A stretch of DNA of 64,000 nucleotides. It comes from Stygiobacter sp. RIFOXYC2_FULL_38_25. GTDB lineage: Bacteria; Bacteroidota; Ignavibacteria; Ignavibacteriales; Melioribacteraceae. Location: the NCBI GenBank assembly GCA_001803165.1, contig MHAZ01000021.1:186001-250000 (forward strand). The letters are read 5' to 3'. The first letter of the stretch is position 1, and each line of letters starts with the position of its first letter. Shown here piece after piece: positions 17,210-25,689 of the stretch. Position numbers and translations under genes: made by a program. The notes under the pieces were generated by a model, which was not told the DNA's origin, ran no database searches, and saw only the letters and a list, made by a program, of their open reading frames with translations.

Positions 17210-17524
17210 TTATTTTCCTTTCATTGTAGTTAATAAATTGTCAAGAGCGTCAAAACGGTCTTCCCAATTTTTGCGGAATTGTTCTAACCATTTATCAATT
17301 TGCTTCATTTTTTTTATTTCCAATTGATAATAAATTTCTCTGCCTTGGTATTCTTGGTTCACTAATTCACATTCAGTTAAAATTCTCAAATGCTTGGAAA
17401 CTGCTTGTCTGCTAATATCAAATTGTTCGGCAATGGCGTTTGGTGTCATTGCGTGTATTGCTATCAGCGCAATAATTGCGCGGCGCGTTGGGTCTGCAAT
17501 TGCTTGAAAAATGTCTCTTCTCAT
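17210..17524 (-). CDS. ArsR-family transcriptional regulator
   Basis: A 104-residue winged-helix repressor: [18 protein letters not shown], then [20 protein letters not shown] as the recognition helix region, and [15 protein letters not shown] as the wing. I see no metal-binding Cys pair of the ArsR/SmtB type, so it belongs to the non-metal SRPBCC-associated group. It is first in a three-gene operon and a perfect palindrome lies 23 bases upstream of its ATG, consistent with autoregulation. Confidence 0.92.
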   Translation of the reverse strand: MRRDIFQAIADPTRRAIIALIAIHAMTPNAIAEQFDISRQAVSKHLRILTECELVNQEYQGREIYYQLEIKKMKQIDKWLEQFRKNWEDRFDALDNLLTTMKGK

Positions 17525-17547
17525 TCTATTAATATCCTATAAAAACG

Positions 17548-17565
17548 TGCAACCGATTGGTTGCA
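17548..17565. promoter_or_regulatory. Putative ArsR operator
   Basis: TGCAACC-GATT-GGTTGCA is a perfect inverted repeat 23 bases upstream of the ArsR start. An extra half site (TGTGCAACTT, 17572-17581) follows. Position and symmetry suit a dimeric winged-helix repressor controlling its own operon. Confidence 0.6.
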
Positions 17566-17848
17566 AATATATGTGCAACTTTTCGGTTTCGCAAATTCTT
17601 TTTCAGTTTTTTTCAGAAAGTTAAAAATTTCAGTCGGAAGTGTCTGTTTGTAGGGTTTCGCTAAAATTGCCCATAATATTGTAAACTTGATTTCAATATT
17701 ACCTGATTTGGGAGTGACAAACGATTAACTGAAGTTTGGTGCATCTGACGTCCTATTATCAGATCCATTGAGAATTTGGCTCCAGCCACTCAAATTCATT
17801 TCAGTCTTAATAGATTTTTATTTCTTTTTCATTGAGTGTCTTTTGTAG

Positions 17849-17971
17849 AGACTTGCCGCCCGTCTAGACTCGACCCAGCCGAGGCTGACGGCAAGACTTT
17901 ACGTATTTTTTGTCATTCCGTTACAGCGTTTTTTCTAGCGTTATGTAGAGCCATGGCGACCTTGGAAAATT
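17849..17971. repeat. Long hairpin plus degenerate composite repeat in a 410-base gene-free gap
   Basis: The gap 17566-17974 holds no convincing gene. At 17849-17898 AGACTTGCCG pairs with CGGCAAGACT (9 of 10) around a 30-base GC-rich loop. At 17911-17971 a degraded copy of the composite repeat of 15665-15738 can be followed: TCATTCCGTTACAG, a T-rich spacer, GTTATGTAGAGCCATGGCGA and GGAAAATTG. The rest is AT-rich without visible structure. Confidence 0.55.
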
Positions 17972-17974
17972 GTG

Positions 17975-18544
17975 TTAAGCAGCTTTTTCCACTTTCGCAG
18001 TTTTCTTCTTATTAATTAGGCGGGCAATACGGTAACCGGTGTAGGCAAAGAATGGCGCTACAATTACATCTATTGTATAGTGAACGTGCTGGGCTAAAAC
18101 CGCAGCGGCAACAAGAATTGTACAAACAACCAGAATTGTTTTAAGAATTTTATTTTTTGCTACAAGAGCCAACAAAAACATTGTTGCGGTATGTCCGGAA
18201 AAGAAAAGATCGCGCAGAAGTGTTTTCCCTCCGCCAAAGAAAGCTACAAAAGGATCTTCCATTGGAATAATATCCGGCGGAGCGTTGAATGGAAGAAAAT
18301 AAATTGTTATCAATCTAAGCGAGGCAACTAATGTATAAGACTGAAACGCGATTATAATTCTTCTGGGATATTTTGCGATTGAAACAAGTCCGACAACCAA
18401 AGCGCCGTAAATCAAAACAAAAGTTATCCATGTTAAATCAATCGGTTTAAATGTTGAAAGAAGCGGATCATCCAAAGAAAAACCGGGACGTGTTTCGCTG
18501 TAAGGTAAAAATTTTGCAAGGAAGAAAAGCGCCAAAGCAAGCAT
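17975..18544 (-). CDS. PAP2-like membrane phosphatase/phosphotransferase (N-terminus uncertain)
   Basis: Multi-spanning membrane protein of the PAP2/sphingomyelin-synthase-like type. Catalytic motifs are LFFSGHTATMFLLAL and HVHYTIDVIVAPFFAYTGYR, each with the expected His, plus several hydrophobic helices. It should handle a lipid or inositol phosphate headgroup. The given coordinates use the only in-frame ATG, giving 189 residues. However, the frame stays open for over 40 codons upstream and reads like protein (HLLEIKEAWKTALADKAFRA, then KFFISVA), with no ATG, GTG or TTG. The true start may be an ATT at 18631 preceded by AGGAAAA. Confidence 0.8.
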   Translation of the reverse strand: MLALALFFLAKFLPYSETRPGFSLDDPLLSTFKPIDLTWITFVLIYGALVVGLVSIAKYPRRIIIAFQSYTLVASLRLITIYFLPFNAPPDIIPMEDPFVAFFGGGKTLLRDLFFSGHTATMFLLALVAKNKILKTILVVCTILVAAAVLAQHVHYTIDVIVAPFFAYTGYRIARLINKKKTAKVEKAA

Positions 18545-18698
18545 AGCGACTGATATAAAAAACTTTGCACGGAATGCTTTATCCGCAAGCGCGGTTTTCC
18601 AGGCTTCCTTTATTTCTAATAAGTGTTTAATGGTTTTCCTAATCTCTAAAAAATAACGCCGAAAGATAAAAACCGCGCCTCAGTTAGCAAAGTTTAGT

Positions 18699-19166
18699 TT
18701 ACTTATCCAGTTTCCCGAAAATCTTTTTCAAGAATGCCATGAACCTATGAAACGGATCGGCACCTTTAATAAACATCATAGGGCAGCCGTTATGAATTAC
18801 AGTCAACCCATTCTCTTCGCCAAACTGCGCCGCATCTTTGTTGTAGCTGCCGTTTCCCATTCCATGATGAAACCAAACCCGCTTGATTCCATTATCAACA
18901 CACTGTTTAACAACCTCTGCTGAAGCTGCTGGGTTTGTTGCAATAAAAACAGCATCGGCTTTCTCCGGCGTTTCGGCTAGATTCTTATAGCACTTATCTC
19001 CTTCAATTAAATCCGCATTTGGATTGATTGGATAAAGTGTGTAACCGGCTTCCTTAAATTTTTTGTAGATGGCGTTTCCAACTTCTGTTTTTGGATTTCT
19101 GGAAACACCGGCAATCGCAATTCTTTTTTGCGAAAGAAAATCATCAACCTTTTCTTTGTAAGTCAT
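18699..19166 (-). CDS. CoA-binding Rossmann-fold protein
   Basis: A 155-residue protein of the CoA_binding_2 family (YccU-like): KRIAIAGVSRNPKTEVGNAI, then YPINPNADLIEG, ADAVFIATNPAASAEVV and VWFHHGMGNGSYN. These are the nucleotide/CoA-binding half of succinyl-CoA-synthetase-like proteins without a catalytic domain. Function in the family is poorly defined. The gene starts 9 bases after the stop of the giant lamin-tail protein gene and may be read from the same transcript. Confidence 0.9.
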   Translation of the reverse strand: MTYKEKVDDFLSQKRIAIAGVSRNPKTEVGNAIYKKFKEAGYTLYPINPNADLIEGDKCYKNLAETPEKADAVFIATNPAASAEVVKQCVDNGIKRVWFHHGMGNGSYNKDAAQFGEENGLTVIHNGCPMMFIKGADPFHRFMAFLKKIFGKLDK

Positions 19167-19175
19167 TTTTGCACC

Positions 19176-22100
19176 TTAAAGTTTTCTAGCTACTACAATT
19201 GGTTTCTTTATTGTTTCGATATTGTTATTGCCTTCTGCGGCAATTTCTATTAAAAGAATATAAATGCCAATCCGTAACGCTCTGCCTTCATCATCAAGTC
19301 CGTTAAAAATTACAAAGTTGTTGGTAGCCGAAGGACGGTTTTCCAGCAGCGTTCTTACCAAACGTCCTTGGCTGTCGAATACTTTTATCTGAACTTGCGA
19401 GAGTTTATATGGCAGATTGAAATTAATGATTGCAAAATCTTCAAAGCCGTCGTTATCCGGCGAAAACGGATTTGGACTAATGTTAACCTTGGAATCGCCG
19501 GCAATGTTTTGAGTATAAATAGAATTTTGTTTTCCCGGAGTTGCGCCTTCGGAAGTTACGCTTGTACTCCAGTTGGCTTTATCATTTGTGTTGAGTGCCG
19601 GATTTAATCTTTCCAAAGATTTGTTTTTCGTTTCAAGAAAATTTCTGTTGTGCCAGCTTGGCGAATAAACTACAGAATCTAAAGTTGTTCCAAATAAATC
19701 TTTAACCAGTAAAGACGTTCCTTCATTTGAAAAACTAAGCGATGAAGAAACACGGCTTGTTTTTTTATTTAACGACGGATACTTTTGGTAGATCGTAGAA
19801 TCCGAAGCGAGCACGAAAAACTCTTTTGGCGGAACAACAAAAGTTGCTTGCGAAAGTTTAACTCTCTCTTTAGCGCCAATAACCAAATCCATTCCGCCAA
19901 CTTGAATTGAATCGTTTGATGTATTATAAAGTTCTACAAACTCAGCTCCGCCGGTTTCCGGTTCATATAAAATCTCGTTGAACACAAGTGAGCCGGTTTT
20001 GTAACTCTTTGGATTAGCCGAAGCGTTTTTAATTCCAGGTGAAGCACCAACAGTAGAAATTGAACCCGTCCAGTTTGTGCTGTCGCTGGTAGCTTTGGTT
20101 AAAGAAATTCTTTCCAGCGATGAGCCGTTGCTTCCGCCCCAGCTTGATTTGTAGAAGAAGCTGTCAATCACCGCACCGCGGAAATCATAAATCATAACTC
20201 CGTCTGCTGTATTGCCGAGCGAACCAAATTTAGTTTGGTAAAATTTCTTGGGCGGAATGAAAGCATACGCTTGCGTATCCGGCGTTGCAATGCCATACTC
20301 GCCAGGTTGAATAAAATCATCACTTGTTGTTATTGTTACTTTTGTTGGAGCCGGAAGCAAATCGCTGATCGCCCAGTTTTTCAAGTTGATTGCTTCGTTC
20401 GATGTATTTAGAAACTCCACCCATTCCGGTTCATGAGAAAGCGGATCGTACATTACTTCCGTTATCAAAACTGCGTTCGGTTTCGCGCCGGGAATAATAT
20501 CACCACTGAAAAAATTATTTAGAGTGTCTTCATCATTTGAGAAAACCACTTTGCAAAGGATTGTTTTTACATCGCTCAACTTAATTTTACTTGATGAGTA
20601 AACAACGAGCGAATCATTGCTCTTTAAGTTGGTTCCGCTTGTTTCTCCCAAAAGAGTATATGCGTTATTGTTCTTTACAAAGTAGCGGACGGAATATTTA
20701 TCAGCGGCGCTGGTTCCATAGTTAATAACTTTGGCGCCAATATTTATGTCTTCGTTAACAGCCGGATAAATTGGCTTTGGCACAACAGCTTTCAGCGCAA
20801 GATCATATTTCTTAATCGCAACACTGTTAATTCTTCCCGGCGTGCTCAATTCCAAATCTTTGGAAGAACCCCAATTTGTTTTTTCCGTAGGCAGCACAGC
20901 AACTAATTTTCTTTCGAGAGACTTTCCATTTTCTCCGCCCCATTTGTTTTCGAAGCGGACGGAATCAATTGTTACATCGCGCGAGTCTTTAATTACTACA
21001 CCATCGGCATCGTTATTTAAATTGGCGAATGTCGTTACAATAAGCTTAGACGGAATCTCCCGGTGAAAATTCTTTATCGCGCTGTCTTTGGCGATTACCA
21101 GGAAAGTGTACTTTGGAAAAAGAGAATCATTTGCTTTAATAATTTGCTTCTGCGGTGTCGTTAACACATCTGTAATTGACCAATCTTCCAAATCAACATC
21201 AATACCGGAAGCGTTGTAAAGTTCAATCCATTCCGGCTCGCCGTTAAGCGGATTGTACATTACTTCATTAATATAAACTGTTCCGGTAGAATAACCGGGA
21301 CGAACGGATGCCGAAGCAGAATTATTCGTTAAGTCTTCGTCCGCACCAAAATCCACAACTGCTTCATAAGTATGTTTTGTGAGAATACTTTCAATCGCGA
21401 ATGTAAAATCATAAGTGAGTGAAGCTTCTTTAGTAATTACCAAAGTGTTAGTTTCTTCCACTTTTAGCTTAGAGCCATCTTTGTTAATTCTATATAAGAT
21501 GAATTTAAAAGCCGCATCGTTTTTACCTTTGTTAGTTGCCGAAGCGGAAATCTTTACTCGCTGTCCAGCCAATGGAACTGTTGGATTATAAGACAGTTTT
21601 GTTAATGCAACATCAAATTTCTTTTGCGAGATGGAATTAATAAATCCCGGTGTTGCACCCAATTGATGAACAGAAGTTTTCCAGTTGGTTGAATCGGTTG
21701 ATAATTTAATCCAGTCTAAACGCTCTAAAGATTTTCCGCCGGTTCCGCCCCAACTGCTTTTGTATTCAAGAGAATCAATTGTTCGGTTGAGCGAATCGAG
21801 TATTACAACTTTATCTCTTGCGTTGTTGAGTGTTGGAAACGCTGCAATAATAGACTTGCTAATATTTGTAAACCTTGTAAACACCGCACTGTCTTTAGCC
21901 GTAACAAAAAACTCTTCCGGTTTTAATACTACATCTTGCGTAATAACTTTGCTTTTGCCCGAGCCGTTGCCAATTTGATAACCTTTCAAATTAATTTGCT
22001 TCGTGCTGTTGTTATAAATTTCAATCCACTCCGGCTCACCGACAAGCGGCGCGTACATAATTTCGTTTATTACCAGATCGTTTCTTTCTTCATTAACTAC

Positions 22101-25100
22101 CACGCAATTAATTTTCAACAACGATTGGTTATTGTCCGCAAATTGATCCTCCGCAAATTCAACAGATGCCAGATAATTATTAATACCATTCAAGTATGAA
22201 CCGTCTTCAACATTATAAGTGCTTGAGGCGCCCGCAGCCAAATTTGTTTCATTCTTTAGATAAACCAATTCGCTCGGCTCACCAAATCCGTTTTTATTTC
22301 CATCACGGTAAAGTTTAACGGAAAATTGCGAAACATTATTCTTACCAATGTTTTTAATGACGATACTCATCTTTATTTTCTTACCAACCACACCGTAATT
22401 TTGCGGCGATGTAATTGAAGTAACCTCAAGATCAAAATCTTTTTGCGCAACTGTGTTAATTTTTCCGGGCGAGCTTAACTCAATATCTTTCGAGGAGTCC
22501 CAATTTGTTTTTGCATTTGTGGGACTTTCAATCGCAACTCTTTCTAACGATTTCCCAGCTTCGCCACCCCACGATTTATCATACAGCAAAGAATCAATTG
22601 CTGCACCGCGGGAATCTTTAATTACAACACCATCGGCATCGTTGTTAAGATTTGCAAACGGGCTTACTATCAGTTTGCCGGAAATTGATTTGTGGTAATC
22701 TTTTATAGTGCTATCCTTTGCTACAATCAAATAGGTTTTACTCGGGAAGGAAAAATCATTAGTAAAAATTTTTGTTGTTTGCGGAGTTGTAAGAACATCG
22801 GCAATGGACCATTCTTCCAAATCAACATTGTAAGCCGAATTATTGTAGAGCTCAATCCATTCCGGCTCGCCGTTTAACGGATTGTACATAACTTCGTTAA
22901 GCAAAACTGTTCCAGCCGGATAACCGGGACGAACAAACGCCGTTGTTAAATTGTTGGTTTGATCTTCATCTGCGGAACAATCAGCAAAAACTTCAAAAGT
23001 TTGTTTTGAGGTAATGCCATCTATTACAAAAGTAAATTCATAAGGAAACGATTCACCTTTCGCCAGAGTAAACGTATTGGATTCTTCAACCTTCTGTTTG
23101 CTTCCATTCTTGTTAACTCTATTTAGAACAAATTTGAATGCTGCGCTATTTTTACCAATGTTGGAAGCTCCGGCAGATATTTTCACTTTCTGCCCAACAA
23201 CCGGTGCTGACGGTGCGAAGATTATTTTTGAAACAGCAATATCAAATTTCTTTTGTGAGTGTGAGTTTACCGAACCCGGTGTTCCGCCAAGTTCGTTAAA
23301 TGAAGTTTTCCAGTTGGTTGAATCAGCCGAAGCGCGAACCCAGTCTATTCTTTCTAATGATTTGCCGACAGCACCGCCCCATGTGTTTTTATATTCGAGC
23401 GAATCAATTGTTCTGTCTAAAGAATCGAGAATTGCAACTTTGTCTTTCGAATTGCCCAAATTTGCAAATGTTGCGATAGAAAATTTTGAGAGCTTAGGAT
23501 AGGTTTGGTACATTGAGCTATCGCGTGTTATCACAAAATATTCTTCGGGATTTAGAATTACATTCTTAGTTACAACTTTGTTCTTTGATGTTGAGTTAAC
23601 AAGCTGATAACCATTCAGATTAATCTGCTTAGAACTCTTGTTGTAAATTTCAATCCATTCCGGTTCCGAAGAAGTTGGGCTGTACATTATTTCATTAACT
23701 ACTAAATCGCCCGGCAATTCGTTTAGCTGTACTGCATTGATTTTACAGATAGCAAAATTGTTTTCGATGAATTCATCAGTTAGAAGATCAACACGCACAA
23801 AAAACTGATTTGGTCCGGGGACAAAACTTCCTACTGTAAAGTTGAATTCGGCTGTAGCCAGACTTGCAATGTTCGCTCCGATTATCTCATCTAATTTTTC
23901 ATCATCATCCATCAAACCATTTAGATTCATATCGCGGAACAATTTTACAGAATAACTCGCTTCTGTATTCTTGCCAAGATTTTCAATCACCGCCTTTAGC
24001 TGAATTGTTTTTCCAATCTCGGCGTACATTGCAGTGGTGCTGAAATTTTTCACGCTCAAATCATGGTTCTTAGTTGAGACAGAGTTTATCTTAGATGGTG
24101 TTGCTCTGTATTTACTGACTGATGTTTTCCAGTTAGCCGCTTCCGCAGAAGAAACATCAAAAGAAACTCTTTCCAGAGATTTGCCGCCGGTGTTTCCGCC
24201 CCAGGTTGACGAGTATTTCACGGAATCTACGGTGGAGTTTGTATTGCTTTTAATTATAATATCGTCTCCCCCATCATTTAGTAAAGGAAGTTTACTTACT
24301 ATCACATTTAATGAGTTAGTATAGTAATTCGTGATTGCGGCATCGCTGCTAACAACAACATATTCGTTAGGTTGCAAAAGAAAATCTTTCGTAGTTATAG
24401 TCTCATCTGATGAACTATCTGTTACCCTCCAATTTTTCAAGTTTACTGTGTGATCTGTCCTATTGTAAAGCTCAATCCATTCCGGTTCATCGTTAGATTG
24501 CTTATACATTATTTCATTTACAACAACATCTGTATAAGATGCGGGTTTCTCGGCAATGTTAACGAGAACGTAAGCTTTGTTGTCGGAAATTTTCTCATCC
24601 GGTGCATAAGTTACTTTTGCAATAAGCAGATTCTGCCCAACTTGATCAGCATAAAATTTTGCTTCCACAAAAATTGAATCGTTTGAGGAGAGATCAATGT
24701 AACTCCGGCTGAATATTCTTTCACTTACTTGCTCTATAGAATCCGCATTGGCGTCTCGGAAAATTTCAACAGAATAATTGGCGGCATCGAGCACACCGCT
24801 ATTCTTTACTATGAAGTTAACCGCAACAGAATCGCGCTCTACCGGATTTGCCGGAGTAAGAGAACTTAGTCTAACTGTAAGATTATATAAATAGGAAACC
24901 GGGGTAACGGAATTAATCTTGCCAGGCGTTCCGTTTGCAGTAGTTCCGTTACGCCAGTTAGTAGAGCTATTATCTTTGTTCAATAAATATTTTTCATCGG
25001 AAATACCGGCGTTATTATCTGCCGAATAAGTATAAGTATCAACAACTAAGCTTGAAGCGTTAAGTAGAGAAACATCGCGGCTGGTTGTGTTTGCCATTCC

Positions 25101-25472
25101 CGAAGTACCAAACGATGTATCGGAAATTTTAAGTACAATTGCGTCTGCCGGAATTAAATTTTTATACGCGCCGTTGTTGTAATCGTAATCGTTTTCAATT
25201 ACAACGGCGTATTTGCCCGGCTGAAGATCCAGCCCGCCGATAAACGAAACAAGATTGTCTGCGGTTGAAGTGTAATACTTAATCTTGAATCCGGTAAGGT
25301 TAACAGTTTCGGTAGTTGATGTGTTATAGATTTCGATAAACTCGCCGTTGCTTTCGGATGGATTAAACATAATTTCGGAAAGAGTAAGTACAGAGCCGGT
25401 TTGACCAAAAGAATGCACTGGTGTGAAGAACAACACGCTAAGTGCTGCAAGAACAATTAATTTTTTTCTCAT
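19176..25472 (-). CDS. Giant secreted lamin-tail-domain (LTD) repeat protein with C-terminal FlgD-like sorting domain
   Basis: A 2098-residue cell-surface or secreted protein. After a signal peptide (LIVLAALSVLFFTPVHSFGQ) come eight lamin-tail domains, each opening with NEIMYxPxxxEPEWIELYN-type motifs at about residues 42, 331, 606, 867, 1146, 1412, 1682 and 1844. Most are separated by CARDB-like beta domains (KISAGASNIGKNSAAFKF). Each LTD ends with SWGG...GKSLERI and a PGxINS turn. The last 100 residues (ISPNPFSPDNDGFEDFAIIN, then GLDDEGRALRIGIYILLIEI) match the FlgD-like/T9SS-type C-terminal domain. Domain pairs 3-4 and 5-6 are near copies. It probably acts in adhesion or surface structure; the ligand is unknown. 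Confidence 0.92.
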   Translation of the reverse strand: MRKKLIVLAALSVLFFTPVHSFGQTGSVLTLSEIMFNPSESNGEFIEIYNTSTTETVNLTGFKIKYYTSTADNLVSFIGGLDLQPGKYAVVIENDYDYNNGAYKNLIPADAIVLKISDTSFGTSGMANTTSRDVSLLNASSLVVDTYTYSADNNAGISDEKYLLNKDNSSTNWRNGTTANGTPGKINSVTPVSYLYNLTVRLSSLTPANPVERDSVAVNFIVKNSGVLDAANYSVEIFRDANADSIEQVSERIFSRSYIDLSSNDSIFVEAKFYADQVGQNLLIAKVTYAPDEKISDNKAYVLVNIAEKPASYTDVVVNEIMYKQSNDEPEWIELYNRTDHTVNLKNWRVTDSSSDETITTKDFLLQPNEYVVVSSDAAITNYYTNSLNVIVSKLPLLNDGGDDIIIKSNTNSTVDSVKYSSTWGGNTGGKSLERVSFDVSSAEAANWKTSVSKYRATPSKINSVSTKNHDLSVKNFSTTAMYAEIGKTIQLKAVIENLGKNTEASYSVKLFRDMNLNGLMDDDEKLDEIIGANIASLATAEFNFTVGSFVPGPNQFFVRVDLLTDEFIENNFAICKINAVQLNELPGDLVVNEIMYSPTSSEPEWIEIYNKSSKQINLNGYQLVNSTSKNKVVTKNVILNPEEYFVITRDSSMYQTYPKLSKFSIATFANLGNSKDKVAILDSLDRTIDSLEYKNTWGGAVGKSLERIDWVRASADSTNWKTSFNELGGTPGSVNSHSQKKFDIAVSKIIFAPSAPVVGQKVKISAGASNIGKNSAAFKFVLNRVNKNGSKQKVEESNTFTLAKGESFPYEFTFVIDGITSKQTFEVFADCSADEDQTNNLTTAFVRPGYPAGTVLLNEVMYNPLNGEPEWIELYNNSAYNVDLEEWSIADVLTTPQTTKIFTNDFSFPSKTYLIVAKDSTIKDYHKSISGKLIVSPFANLNNDADGVVIKDSRGAAIDSLLYDKSWGGEAGKSLERVAIESPTNAKTNWDSSKDIELSSPGKINTVAQKDFDLEVTSITSPQNYGVVGKKIKMSIVIKNIGKNNVSQFSVKLYRDGNKNGFGEPSELVYLKNETNLAAGASSTYNVEDGSYLNGINNYLASVEFAEDQFADNNQSLLKINCVVVNEERNDLVINEIMYAPLVGEPEWIEIYNNSTKQINLKGYQIGNGSGKSKVITQDVVLKPEEFFVTAKDSAVFTRFTNISKSIIAAFPTLNNARDKVVILDSLNRTIDSLEYKSSWGGTGGKSLERLDWIKLSTDSTNWKTSVHQLGATPGFINSISQKKFDVALTKLSYNPTVPLAGQRVKISASATNKGKNDAAFKFILYRINKDGSKLKVEETNTLVITKEASLTYDFTFAIESILTKHTYEAVVDFGADEDLTNNSASASVRPGYSTGTVYINEVMYNPLNGEPEWIELYNASGIDVDLEDWSITDVLTTPQKQIIKANDSLFPKYTFLVIAKDSAIKNFHREIPSKLIVTTFANLNNDADGVVIKDSRDVTIDSVRFENKWGGENGKSLERKLVAVLPTEKTNWGSSKDLELSTPGRINSVAIKKYDLALKAVVPKPIYPAVNEDINIGAKVINYGTSAADKYSVRYFVKNNNAYTLLGETSGTNLKSNDSLVVYSSSKIKLSDVKTILCKVVFSNDEDTLNNFFSGDIIPGAKPNAVLITEVMYDPLSHEPEWVEFLNTSNEAINLKNWAISDLLPAPTKVTITTSDDFIQPGEYGIATPDTQAYAFIPPKKFYQTKFGSLGNTADGVMIYDFRGAVIDSFFYKSSWGGSNGSSLERISLTKATSDSTNWTGSISTVGASPGIKNASANPKSYKTGSLVFNEILYEPETGGAEFVELYNTSNDSIQVGGMDLVIGAKERVKLSQATFVVPPKEFFVLASDSTIYQKYPSLNKKTSRVSSSLSFSNEGTSLLVKDLFGTTLDSVVYSPSWHNRNFLETKNKSLERLNPALNTNDKANWSTSVTSEGATPGKQNSIYTQNIAGDSKVNISPNPFSPDNDGFEDFAIINFNLPYKLSQVQIKVFDSQGRLVRTLLENRPSATNNFVIFNGLDDEGRALRIGIYILLIEIAAEGNNNIETIKKPIVVARKL

Positions 25473-25689
25473 GTGCGGTATGAATTGTGGGTTATTATAC
25501 GGATTGAAATATAACTAAAGAAGAATATCTCTGCATGAAGTTTCTTCTTTTCAAATTGTTAGTCGTATCAACTTTATCTTTTACAGAGCTTATATCTGTT
25601 GTTATGTTTTTCAATAATTGATATGTTCAATCCGGTAAAAATAGAATTACTCAATCTTCCGTTAAACAAAGAATAAAACCAAGGAATAT

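Noticed and set aside
25535-25621. 28-codon hydrophobic frame in the divergent spacer before the large lipoprotein gene
   Set aside because: Too short and without Shine-Dalgarno; probably chance in AT-rich promoter DNA.
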